Positions 54,901 to 64,000 of a stretch of DNA of 64,000 bases are shown piece after piece (position 1 is the stretch's first letter; every line of letters begins with the position of its first letter). This stretch comes from Symbiodinium natans (lineage: Eukaryota > Sar > Dinophyceae > Suessiales > Symbiodiniaceae), in contig CAJNDS010002213.1 in NCBI GenBank assembly GCA_905221605.1, positions 250,001-314,000 on the forward strand, in the 5' to 3' direction. A program made the position numbers and the translations under genes. The notes under the pieces were generated by a model. That model had not been told where the DNA came from. It made no database searches and saw only the letters and a program-made list of their open reading frames with translations.

Positions 54901-56695
54901 GCAGCACCGATCTCAAGCCCTTCAAGTGGCCCAGCTCCTGCGAGGAGTGTAAGTATGCAGGAGCGAAGTGAGCGTACCGTACCCAGTACAAAACGCCAGA
55001 ACACATGGGATTGAAGCAGCACGCGGACTTTGAAAAGCAGCACAGCCACGGCAACTGCACATGTGCACAAACCAGTCCTTGCAGAACCTAGCCGCCAAGG
55101 GCTCTGCGCTCTCTCCGTCGGCAGTGAAGACCTCCAGTGCCAAGTGGGGCATGGCAAGAGGGACGTGAATACAAGAACCTGCCACAAATAAATCATGGCC
55201 TTGACGCGATGCTCCAAATCTTCCAAGATCTTTCTATCACCAGCAGCAAACTTCTCCAAGGCAGACCAGATTTGGCGAGCCTTGTCCAAGGAGGCCTCTC
55301 CATGAATCATGAAGTCAAGTCAGAAGCAAAAGTGCCTACTCTTACTCCTTGCTAAATCAGTTATTACTGCTACCTCAGTGTGACTGACCAGATGACACAC
55401 GTCTCAATCTACACTCACTCGCTTGCGAAGCCGCGCACTACGCAAGCCTCTTTAGGTGTTCTGATTCACAATGGTACCTCTACTAATTGACATTCATAGG
55501 CGAAGCCTTGCTTCCGTCGATGTTGTGGAGATCCAAAACAAAGCATCGAAAGGACATGTCCTTCGTGACAACACGGGCACGAAGGAACTCCACGCCACCT
55601 CGAACATCCTCACAGGGGGCACGGGGCACACTGATACGCACCTTATTTTGAAACCGGACCTAAAACGACAATGTTAGAGGCGGAAGCCGAAATACCAGCT
55701 GTCCTCAGCCAGACCAATGCAGAGCACCTCCTTCTTCATGGCCTTGCGGTCCAGGTCAAAAAGGACGGAGGCATAGGCATCCAAGATTTTGGTGTGGGTG
55801 CCCTTGTCGCTTCTGGCCAAGGGAACGTTCAACGGGTCACTCCTCCAGCGGCTGACCCCAATTCAGCAATGCTGTGGTGTCTTACTGTAACTGTAAAAAA
55901 GGGGATTCAGAACGGGTAGAGTCATTGGGATGAATCTCGCCTCCAAGTCGGGGCTCACAGAAGCAGACTACAACAACCCGACTTGTCCAGCGCACTCAAG
56001 GCATCTAAAGGCCCACAAGAGCCCTGAGCTAGCAAACCCGAGTCTAAAATTGACACTTTATGAGAAGTCGCTGTCCTGCGGTGCGCCTCGCACCGGCGCT
56101 GGTACTCCCGGCACTGTCCCCCAAGACTGCTCCAGAGAGTCTCTAGAGAAAGCAAGCATTGCACAGCAGTCACTGGGGCGTCTTCCTGAGAATCATCCTG
56201 GGCCTTCGGTGGTATGGAGGACTTCAGCCGCCAGTGCAATGCCGACTGATGGAAACCACAGTGGTAGGAGGTTCGTTTGCTCTGGTTGCCGTGCCGCAAC
56301 ACATCCTCCAGTTGCAGCTTGCCCTCACGGCCTTTGCTGTAGTTCTGGAAGGGAGTCTTGTTGGCCACTCCTTTAAAGTCTGCATAGGCAGCGCACAAGA
56401 TGCACCCCAATCCAAATGGCTGCCCTGCTGGTGCCTCCTGGAGGTACGTCTTGTAATGTCCATCCATGTCCTGGAAAACACATCGTGATCTCCATTCCGC
56501 GCCCTTCACCTGCCACAAGCACTGATTGCAGTTTTTGGTCGCCAGCCGAGCCTCAAGCAAGATTGTGGGTGTCATTTCACTCTTCACAGTGCCAGCGTTC
56601 AGTTTTCTTTGTTTCTTCACACGGACTCTGAAAGCCCGAGCACAGTGTATGTCTATGGAACCAGGCACAGTGGCATGTGAATGCCTTATGTAATC
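51926..56695 (-). CDS. Zinc-finger/hAT-like transposase-derived gene, multi-exon
   Basis: Several minus-strand exons give one hAT-like architecture. The first clear exon (from 56695) has CLWQ...FGLGCILCAAYADF...LQLEDVLRH...FHQSAL, a CxxC/HxnH zinc finger of the type preceding hAT transposases. Next come exons with HTKILDAYASVLFDLDRK (about 55853-55690) and VRFQNKVRISVPRAPCED (about 55660-55492), joined through 55491-55296 to ASLDKARQIWSALEKF. The region to 54020 has SVISFRYAAQRFDSVLDIAQ and LLALLAEFAASASRYHHKYD, matching the RNase-H-like body of dinoflagellate hAT-type proteins. Exon 53517-53358 has TFASTAEIEQQFSLLELL plus HLRSFMKCRLNG, which fits the hAT C-terminal dimerisation region. Basic tails follow (53237-52828 and 52724-51926). 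A complete catalytic DDE set was not demonstrated. No start codon was identified upstream. It may be two adjacent genes, because an ATG at 55310 could also serve as a start. Confidence 0.65.
53358..53517 (-). other. hAT dimerisation-region exon
   Basis: Flanked by a CAG acceptor (53519/53518) and a GTGTCT donor (53357). It encodes VAFMACTFASTAEIEQQFSL then LSNGRKARTTTEHLRSFMK, the region that in hAT transposases mediates dimerisation. It joins in frame (Ser codon A|GC) to LPPSEFVECHQVDSNA at 53237. Confidence 0.7.
54938..54982 (-). other. Probable 45-nt intron, in-frame if retained
   Basis: GTACGG donor, CATACTTACACTCCTCGCAG acceptor with a pyrimidine tract. Its length is a multiple of three, so removal or retention both keep the frame between VLYW and ELGHLKG. 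Confidence 0.6.
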
Positions 56696-57715
56696 CTGTA
56701 CTGTTTAGAGGGGTTTCTGTACTGAACAACTTGCCGAATCTACCAGTAGAGAAAGTATCTCAGTCAGTACAGGTTTTTTGCACTTTCCAGGTTCTTCTGC
56801 TGGCTGTGTGATGTGGATGCAAAGCTCTACTGACCGAGCTTTTTCCTGTACTGGGCAAGATTGTGTTTGCAATTGTCAAGCCCTAACCTTATTAGTTAAT
56901 CTCTTATAGAGTAGACGACTACTATTCTCTTTCTTATTTAAATGATCGTCAGATCTGACTAACTCATCTAACAAAAGTTTGGCTGAACCCATAAATACTC
57001 TCAGACTCATTCGTATTGCCCAGCAACAGATCCCCAGCGTGCCACGCATGACTCCATAGCCATGGCTGCAAGATCTCACAGATCTCAGTCTTAGCTTATT
57101 ATTACATTGAATTGAGTAGACTGTCATGACACCAGGTGGCATGAGGCATGTCAGTCAGTACAAAAAAGCCACCCGCTAGTACAGATGCATTCTTCAATCA
57201 ACTACTGATGGAACTGTTGTATTTGTCTACTGACTGCAAAGGGTTTCTATACTAAACCATCCCGGCGATCATCCAGTACAGAATTCCTCTATCTCAGTAC
57301 AACCTTGGGCCACCCTCCTTCGTCTACATATAGCTGAAGCCCCTCAAACACCAAGGAAATGAGGAGGCGCCCTTGGGGTAGTGTTTGAAAGTACATTCCC
57401 ACTTGAAACCCCTAAACCGTAAAAACCAAATCACTAACCCAGAACTAGCATCCCAAGCTCTTGTACAAGCATGCGCTTGCAAGATGGTACCGTTTGACAG
57501 AACTTCGTACAGGCTTTCCGCCAACCCGACACCCGACAGGTCCAGCCGAATCCTTTCATCCGAACCTCCCAGGCGAGGCCAAGTCTGCTGCAAGAAACAC
57601 TCAAACCGAATGCCGGATCAACCTGAGGAGGGCTTAGCGCAGCACGTAGGCCTTCCGACACATTGGTTTTCACTATGGCCATGAACACTGCCCTGTATTG
57701 CACTGCCCTGTACTG
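56696..57715. promoter_or_regulatory. Cluster of CTGTACTG/CAGTACAG motifs upstream of the hAT-like gene
   Basis: The octamer or a one-mismatch version occurs at 56696, 56717, 56765, 56846, 57155, 57177, 57274, 57295 and 57708, in both orientations. A longer unit gggtttctgtactgaac (56711) recurs as gggtttctatactaaac (57241). At the far end ACAGGGCAGTG occurs twice in tandem on the minus strand (about 57693-57713). hAT elements carry subterminal arrays of short transposase-binding sites, so this may mark the 5' end of the element. Binding is inference. Confidence 0.55.
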
Positions 57716-58329
57716 AACTGAGGGCCGGGGCGGGGGTTTTGTGAGCTGACAAGGAAGGCTAAGCCGGCAAACCCTAAACTTCCCTAAGCCCAGAACCCCC
57801 GAATAGAATCGAAGCAAGGGTTTTGGCCAGGGCTGTATGTTCGAGTATGTCCGATTTGCGAACCCGCACGCCCAAACCCTTCCAGCCTCTATGGGCGCAG
57901 GCGCCGGGGAGCCACAGGGACGCAGGCAAGCACCTGAGCAGCACAGGCGAATCAAATTCCACGCCCGGTGATGAGGGCATCCAAGTGTGCAAACACCAAC
58001 GAGTTATCTAGGAATCAATCATGACAGAGACACAGAAGCATTGTGCAGCTTCGGTCTGCAACTTTTTTGCTGGCACTGGCGCACTGCAGCCTGCCTACAA
58101 TGAGCCACCTGTATGAGAGCCCTTGCTCGGTAGGCTATATTTTAGTGAGCTTTAGTGCGCTTAGGTTAAGCCGCTATAGCCATTCCCAGTTTGGAATGTC
58201 ACACAAGTGGCCCGCCACTCAGCGAGTGGCACTCAGTAGCCCAGCCAGCCCCACCAGCACAGGTGCCACCAGCAACCCACCAGCAGCAGCTCATCGGCGA
58301 AGTCCAGAAGACGAAGATCTTACTCCAAA
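57716..58329. other. Unique interval with no supported gene
   Basis: Scattered telomere-like fragments (caaaccctaaact near 57770) in otherwise unique sequence. Overlapping ORFs on both strands have no domain. Confidence 0.5.
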
Positions 58330-58443
58330 TCAGAATGCCAAAAAAGAAACGACCAAATGCCGCCCTCTATCCAATAAGAAGGGTGACTTAGTCTTCGGAG
58401 CAAGTGGCAACCCCTGCTGCCTCCGCCGCTCCTCAGCGTCCAT
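58330..58443 (-). CDS. Possible small ORF or first exon
   Basis: ATG at 58443 opens MDAEERRRQQGLPLAPKTKS and ends at TGA 58332-58330 (37 codons). The hydrophilic, charged start resembles a genuine N terminus and it lies about 95 bp downstream of the stop of the next gene on the same strand. It could be the first exon of a gene continuing leftwards. No homology recognised. Confidence 0.3.
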   Translation of the reverse strand: MDAEERRRQQGLPLAPKTKSPFLLDRGRHLVVSFLAF

Positions 58444-58537
58444 GGCAGGTCTTCCTTAACCGCAGCCGAATACTCAGATCAAAAGAACCACCCTAATAAA
58501 CCCTAAAACCTAACCCCACATGAAAAACTTTATAAAC

Positions 58538-59960
58538 TTAAGCTGTTGCAGGAAGGACTCGAGGTGGTGGCTCTACGCTGTAAGGGTTCTTCAGCCAGCG
58601 GCCCACATGCCGTTGCCACCAGACGACCAGCTCATAAGCTCGTGCCAGCCGTCTTGCCCCCTCCTCGCAAGGTGACTCAAAAGAACTTCCTGCGCCCACA
58701 ATCGGAAAGCTCCAAACCCTAAACTTAGACACGCAATTCAAACGAAACACAACCAAGGGCTCCTCTAGCTCTTCGAGGAGACCCTGCATCCGACTCCTTG
58801 CGTTGGCATAGCCCTCGAAGAGATGCTTCTCGGACATAAACAAGGGAAAGCCGAAGGGCGGCTCCTCTTCCAGCCATCTCGGGCGGTGATCTTCGTACCA
58901 CTGGACGCACTGATGATACTGGTGAAGCATGGTGTTGCACTCCTGTCCAGGGCAAGCGAGCCTAAATCATAAAACACGCTTACTATTAAAAACATCCTGG
59001 GCCAAAACAAGATTGGGGTGATTCCCGATTTCCTGCATGTCATTGAGGACGTCTCGCTGGAGCTGCATGTGCGACCCCTGCAGATTTCGGCCCTGCTGCA
59101 GCCACTGCTTCGCCTCAATGTCAAGGATCAATCCCAAAACCCATATCTAATAGAATGAAAACTCTATAAGAAATTCCAGAATCCATCGGCCAAGGAACGG
59201 TCTCGGACTCTTCTTTGCGGATCTTGCGCTCCCTTTCCTTCTTCGAAGGGTTATTCTTGCGCTTCGCGCCCGAGCCCTCCTATGCAGGGGATGGCTCTCA
59301 CCGACTAATCTGATAATGGGGTTAGGGTGTTTCCATTTATTGGACCCTTTATATAGGGGGTCTGGGTAAACCCTAAGCCCTGAAACCTAAACCCCTAGCC
59401 CTAAAACAAGGTCAGAATTTTGAATAACAAAGGCTGAGCTGCTGGTGGCACCGCTGCTGGTGGTGCTGCTGCTGGCACCTGTGCTGGTGGTGCTGGTGGT
59501 GCTGGTGGTGCTGCTGCTGCTGACGCCTGTGCTGGTGGTGCTCGTGCTGGTACTGCAACTGGCACATGAAACCGCGCAGGAACCACTTTCGGCTTCGGCC
59601 GCACAAAAGCAGGAATCGGCAGGGTCGTCGGAGCCATTCCAGGAGCCAGGGCAGCCACCAAGCCAGATTTCAATGCCTCATCATCCAGCTCCTCGTCGTA
59701 TGGCGGGTGAACGCTAAACCCTAACCAAAAAATCCCAAATAGTCCGAGCATTTCCAACCCCATATTCCCTTCATGTCCCTGAAGCCCCTGAAAGTTAGTT
59801 GAATCCTATCGGGGAGGTTTTCAGGAATGGGGTGGAAATACCAATTCAATAGCCCATCAGCCTCAGGCTCGGAGACGCTGCCAGAGCCCCCAGAGCCAGA
59901 GTCACTGAAGATCTCCGTGGGGCTCTCCGTCGTGACGCTGGGATCTGGAGACTGGGCCAT
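58538..59960 (-). CDS. Unknown protein with Ala/Pro repeats and a basic segment, multi-exon
   Basis: ATG at 59960 (MAQSPDPSVTTESPTEIFSD) begins an acidic Ser/Gly segment. A 38-nt intron (59758-59721) joins MKGIWG to FSVHPPYDEELDDEALKSG. The second exon ends in an Ala/Pro repeat (PPAQ/PPAA units, 59440-59560). After an intron with telomeric-like sequence, a basic exon from 59279 reads EGSGAKRKNNPSKKERERK, likely a nuclear localisation signal. A 52-nt intron (59198-59147) joins KEESET to IWVLGLILDIEAKQWLQQGR, and a 51-nt intron (58993-58943) joins LVLAQD to ECNTMLHQYHQCVQWYEDH. The last exon contains RRLARAYELVVWWQRHVGRW and ends VLPATA. The protein is about 380 residues with no recognised family. 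The end of exon 2 is not fixed. Confidence 0.65.
58943..58993 (-). other. Intron of 51 nt
   Basis: GTTTTT donor, CTGGACAG acceptor, phase 0, removing an in-frame TGA and joining LVLAQD to ECNTMLHQY. Confidence 0.65.
59147..59198 (-). other. Intron of 52 nt
   Basis: GTTCCT donor, TTCTATTAG acceptor, phase 0, joining KEESET to IWVLGLILDIEAK. Confidence 0.65.
59437..59560 (-). repeat. Ala/Pro-coding trinucleotide-type repeat within a CDS
   Basis: CTGGTGGTG/CTGCTGCTG-type units on the plus strand encode the PPAP/AAAP run of the unknown protein on the minus strand. Confidence 0.9.
59721..59758 (-). other. Short intron of 38 nt
   Basis: GTTGGA donor, TTTTTTGGTTAG acceptor, phase 1, joining MKGIWG to FSVHPPYDEEL. 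The first bases of the next exon read GGTTTAG, so acceptor plus exon start form a telomere-like heptamer. Confidence 0.75.
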
Positions 59961-61130
59961 CGCTGTCGAGACGAAGCAGCTACGAGCTACAAGTGCAATG
60001 TCAACATTGACTACTGGCTTGCTATGGTGGGAGTGAGTTGAGCTGGTGAAAGGATCTGGGAGTTCATTTGGGGTTGACTGAGGCCAGGCACTTACAGTAA
60101 GGGTTCATTCACAGAGTTGTTGAAACTTCCAACGTCTTCCAACCACCCGTTGCCCTGAATCATTGTCATGTATTAATTATTTGCTAGCGATAACCTCTGG
60201 AGATTCAAACCTCATCGGACATCATATAAGGTCTAGAAAGCAGAATTTCAATGAATCCTGAATCATGAGGAACCCCGGCGCTGGCACTTGCTCCAGCCAA
60301 CATTGCAAGCAATTCCAAGGTTTCGCTCAAGCGTGCTTGTCACCCAATGTCCTATGACAAGCACTAACCTGCAGCACTAGCTCCCTAAATCGGTGAGTGT
60401 CTGGCAGCTGTCATGGTCTGGGCACGTGTGCCAGCTCAGGCAAGCACGATGCCCAACGAAGATGCCGCCGCAAGCAGTGCCAGCAGCAGAAGCTACCTGA
60501 ACCCAGCCAAGCCCTGAACACTCCTGTCCAACAGCCTATAGGGCTTCAGTGAACGTCAGGGTTCAGGCATGTTAACATTGAGCCTTCAGAGTTTCAGGAT
60601 TTGGGTGGGTTCTTCATTCAATTGCTTGGGGCGCTGACCCAGGGAGTTGAATCAGAGTCTGATGCTACATACGGAAATTTCGGGAATGTCGGTGGCCTCA
60701 CGATGCATGTATCGGCAATGAGTGGCCTACAGGGAGCATGGTGTGCCAAGCCTTGTATCCCTGAAAATGTATGTACCAGGATTTCAACCAGCTCAGATAC
60801 TTCACTGATACACTGACACAAACGGCTCATAAATACATGCTGAAAGAGGGTGCCCGGAGCCATCGCGAAGAAGCCGACACAACACCCATCAACACCCTAA
60901 GACGCATCCATGTAGTTGCAGCAATCGGGTCTTTCAAAATGGTATATGGGCTTGCTTCAGACAAGGGTCGGGGCTGTCAGAATGATTTCAGGTGGCGGAA
61001 TTCGCACAAGATGACAGGGCTTGCATGGTTGTTGTCCATTACTATAATATAAAGGTGGGGTCTAGACCAAAACTTAGCTACTCTTAGTCTTAGACACTCT
61101 GAGTCCCCCACTCAGACGGCCGCGAGCGAG
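59961..61130. other. Unique interval, no supported gene
   Basis: Unique sequence upstream of the gene at 58538-59960. Short ORFs on both strands without recognisable domains. No telomeric arrays until about 61135. Confidence 0.55.
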
Positions 61131-61136
61131 TCCACC

Positions 61137-62640
61137 GGGGTTTAGGGTTTGGGTTTAGGGAAGGGATCTGGTTGTCCATGAGCCGGGATGGCGCAGGACA
61201 AGCGCAGCCCCAGCAGGTGGACTTCCGACGGAAGAGCGCACCTGTCCTAAGCCTAACTAAGACCCTGCCATCAAGCCTGGACGCCCCGAGGGCGAGCTCA
61301 GGCACCTAAACCCTAAACCTGCGCATGCCCAAAACCCCAATGCCTAAACCCTAAACCCCAGCCCTCTAAACCACTAAACGACTATGCCCCGGCCCCGGGC
61401 CCAGCCAGCGTAGGCGCCGTACACGAACCGTGCAGGGGGTTGCGTTTAGGGGTTTAGGGTGTAGGGTTTAGGGTTTAAGGTACAGTTTAGGGTTTTAGGG
61501 CCTTAGGGTTTTAGGCTTGGGTTGAGAGTTTCCGGTTCATGTGGGGTTGTCTGGGAGTAGTAGGGTGCAGGGTGTCAACATCAAGATTTAGGACTGGTTT
61601 AGGGTTTAAGCTTCAGGGAGTAGCATTTAGGTCTTAGGGTTCAGGGTGGTGTAAAGGGTTACGGTTGAGGCGGGAGGACCCAGAATCCGAACCCCGAACC
61701 CCAACTAAACCCTACGCCATGAAGCCTGTAAGCCCCAAACCCAAGCCCTCCTAACACTTAATCCCAAAATCTTAGCCCTGCCTGGCACGGATGGAGTTTA
61801 TATGGATAAGTTCAGAGGTGTAAGGGCTCATCGGGCTTATGATGTTATCTGTTGATGTTGGTTGCGTGGTGTGTGTGTGTGTGTGTGTGTGTGTGTTCTT
61901 TTTCGGGTTTTTTGTTGTCGAAACCGAAATCACACTGCCCAAAACACCACTACACCACCAGGGGCCCCCCACAAACCAACCCCACCCCAAAACGTGTAAA
62001 GTGCGCCCACTCAGCCAGTAAGTATATATATATATATGTATATATATATGTAGATCACGTGCATGGTGTAGTATATATGTTACGTACATGTACCCAAACG
62101 GAAAAGGGCTCACATCCTGACACTCCAAGCCACCACCCGGAATTGCGGATCCGGGAACCCAAGGGTTGACAGTTGTTAGGGTTTGGGGTTTAGGGTTTAG
62201 GGTTTAAGGGTTTAGGGTTTAGAGTTTCGGGGGGTATCCTGGAACCCGAAGCCTTAAGGCAACGAGGGTACAGCGTTTAGGGCAGCAAACCAGAGCCCAA
62301 AAAAAATGAACACCCCAACGCCCCAAAACCCGATTAAGCCCCAAAACCCCAAAAAGCCTAACACCCCACACCCCAAACACCCCCAAACCCGAAACGCCCT
62401 AAATGCCCTAAACCCTGAACCCGAGCCCTCCGGGGGGTCGCACTCAGCACCAGGTGGATGGTCATGGTATCACCTGCAGGAGTCGAAGCCCAGATTCTCT
62501 TGGACTGGGGCTGCGTTTGGGCTCAAAGAAGGGGCTTAAGGATGAGGGTTGAGGGTTTAAACCCTAGGGTTTAAGTGAGGCTGCGTAGACATTCATTAGA
62601 CACCCTATAACTCCTAAATCTCTAAATCCCTCAACCCCTA
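61137..62640. repeat. Sparse telomeric-like fragments, GT and TATA microsatellites
   Basis: TTTAGGG fragments at 61137-61160, 61444-61520 and 62175-62230; CCCTAAA fragments near 61300-61375; a GT microsatellite at 61867-61896; TATA tracts at 62020-62050. The heptamer arrays are shorter and more degenerate than in the 3-38 kb region. Confidence 0.85.
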
Positions 62641-62857
62641 AATCCCTAAACCGCTTCTCAAGTCTGCAGAAGCACAAGCCCGAGCCACTAGCAAACCCAG
62701 CCACGAGGAGAAGCATCCGGGCAGCAACATGGTCCCTTGACGTGGTCCCGTACCTTGTTCTTAAAGTGTTCTGAAACAGGGGCCCTTGGGTCTTATGGGG
62801 TATATAGGGGTCCCCCAACTCAGGGCCCAAAGTCAGGGACCCTGCAACTGCCCTTAG

Positions 62858-62923
62858 ATTCCTGGACCCAGTTGCGAAGATTGAAGCTGAATTCCTGGAC
62901 TCAGTTGCGAAGATTGAAGCTGA
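62858..62923 (+). repeat. 33-bp tandem duplication
   Basis: Two copies of a 33-bp unit (start attcctggac, end gattgaagctga) differ at one base. The length is a multiple of three. A short unique stretch then runs into poly-C. Confidence 0.9.
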
Positions 62924-62926
62924 AAT

Positions 62927-62929
<3 letters not shown>

Positions 62930-62960
<31 letters not shown>
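62930..62960 (+). repeat. Poly-C run of 31 nt
   Basis: Uninterrupted C tract directly after the 33-bp duplication; the length in the assembly may be approximate. Confidence 0.9.
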
Positions 62961-62962
<2 letters not shown>

Positions 62963-63103
62963 CGTCCCGGTAGGCTCAGTGCACCATCGTCCACATACTA
63001 GTCCCGTTTAGGGTTCAGGATTCAGTGTCCCAAACCCCAACCCCTACACCACCCCTCAACCCTCGATGAACTCCAGACCATGGAACGTTCGCCATTAAAA
63101 CAA

Positions 63104-63158
63104 ACAGTCCTTCATAGGGATTATAGGAGTGGGTACTATAATCCCTATTAAGGACTGT
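63104..63158. mobile_element. Near-perfect 22-bp inverted repeat (fold-back element)
   Basis: Arms 63104-63125 and 63137-63158 match at 21 of 22 positions around an 11-nt loop. The left arm contains acagtccttcatagggatta. Such a hairpin fits a very short fold-back transposon relic or a structured RNA. No target duplication is evident. Confidence 0.65.
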
Positions 63159-63639
63159 TGGTATAGGGGGGAACCCCAAACCCTAAACCCGAACATCCCA
63201 ATCTAAACCCGAACATCCCAATCTAGACCTTACATCATCCCAAGGAGAGCGCCATCGAAATCGGCGTTGAAGGGCGAGCACACCAACGGGTGGATCTTCA
63301 GCGCCTTATTAGTGGTTTAGGGGCTGGGGTTAGGGTTCAGGGATTCAGGGTTTAGGGTTTCCTACTAATGCACTGAACCCCGTAAATAGGGAATCTTCCC
63401 AAAAAGCCGTAGAACATGCTGCCAAACTCCGGGTCAGACACCACCTGGCTATCCCAGAACCGAGGATGTAACCATAAGAGCTGTATGGTTCAGGCGTCAT
63501 AAGGTTTACCAGTTGCCGTTTAAGGTTTAGGGCTCAGGGCTGCAATCCCAGCACGACACCGACAAAGCCGGAACCCCAACTCCGACGAAATCCCTCGACC
63601 CTGAACCCTAAATCCAAACAAACCCCCACCTTGAGCAGT

Positions 63640-63895
63640 TAATCCTACTACTGCCACCACCACCAACCACCAGCACCACCAGCAGCACCACCAGCACCAG
63701 CACCACCAGCACCAGCACCACCAGCACCAGCACCACCAGCACCAGCACCACCAGCACCACCAGCACCAGGACCACCAGCACCAGCACCAGCAGCACCAGC
63801 AGCACCAGCAGCACCAGCAGCACCAGCAGCACCAGCAGCACCAGCACCAGCAGCACCAGCACCAGCACCCCCACCGCCACCGTCACCGCCACCAA

Positions 63896-63994
<99 letters not shown>

Positions 63995-63995
63995 A
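63640..63995 (+). repeat. CAG/CAC and CGACCA repeats
   Basis: Irregular CCAGCA/CCACCAGCA trinucleotide repeats (63650-63890) are followed by a regular hexamer CGACCA array of about 17 units (63893-63995). The Val/Leu-rich minus-strand ORF here is a translation of the repeat. Confidence 0.96.
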
Positions 63996-64000
63996 ATCAC

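Noticed and set aside
56876-57142. 88-codon minus-strand ORF upstream of the hAT-like gene
   Set aside because: No domain, lies among the CTGTACTG motifs, and shows no splice continuity to the zinc-finger exon.
58675-58732. Possible 43-nt intron (GTGTCT...GCGCAG) in the last exon of the 58.5-60.0 kb gene, containing taagtttagggtttgg
   Set aside because: Removal breaks the protein-like downstream frame; the segment reads through in frame without it.
63608-64000. 130-codon Val/Leu-rich ORF resembling a membrane protein
   Set aside because: It is the reverse translation of CAGCAC and CGACCA repeats.

Overview
The window reads as nuclear DNA of a core dinoflagellate (Symbiodinium/Polarella-like). 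Three lines point there: very extensive Arabidopsis-type telomeric heptamers (TTTAGGG/CCCTAAA), a Ty1/copia Gag-protease of the kind abundant in dinoflagellate genomes, and a long run of same-strand, intron-containing genes that includes a CxxC/hAT-type transposase relative and proteins starting with KRPAA-like basic tails. The assignment is inference; there is no rRNA or other marker gene.

Layout. 1-3 kb holds the Gag-protease and the start of Pol of a minus-strand copia element, cut by the window edge. 3.3-38.2 kb is a mosaic of interstitial telomeric arrays that switch orientation dozens of times. They are separated by unique islands of roughly 50-400 bp, carry long poly-C/poly-G runs and simple repeats, and have one larger array-free island at 24.7-28.6 kb. 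Several arrays are homogenised for a non-canonical unit (CCCTAAG, TTTAAGGG, TTTGAGGG, TTTTAGGG, ATTTAGGG, TTATAGGG, TTTAGGGG). I find no convincing gene in this part. 38.2-38.6 kb is a TATATG microsatellite.

39.1-56.7 kb is the coding core. Every gene is on the minus strand. In transcription order they are: a zinc-finger/hAT-like transposase-derived gene (56.7-51.9), a large unknown protein of about 1,000 residues (50.1-46.6), a second unknown protein (46.3-44.7), an HMG-box plus pseudokinase fusion (44.0-42.7), and a divergent C5-cytosine methyltransferase-like gene (42.0-39.1). A further minus-strand gene of unknown function lies at 60.0-58.5 kb. 60-64 kb returns to sparse telomeric fragments, poly-C, small hairpins and CAG/CGA-type repeats.

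Reading across exon junctions gives several in-frame GT-AG introns of only 34-52 nt, two of them exactly 34 nt. A transposase-like gene, a DNA methyltransferase, an HMG/pseudokinase protein and two unknown proteins lie in one co-directional block, with a cluster of CTGTACTG/CAGTACAG motifs upstream of the transposase. This makes a composite, cargo-carrying hAT-like element a reasonable hypothesis, but no terminal inverted repeats or target duplications could be established by eye. Exon models were worked out by hand and the junctions are provisional except where a frame match is stated.
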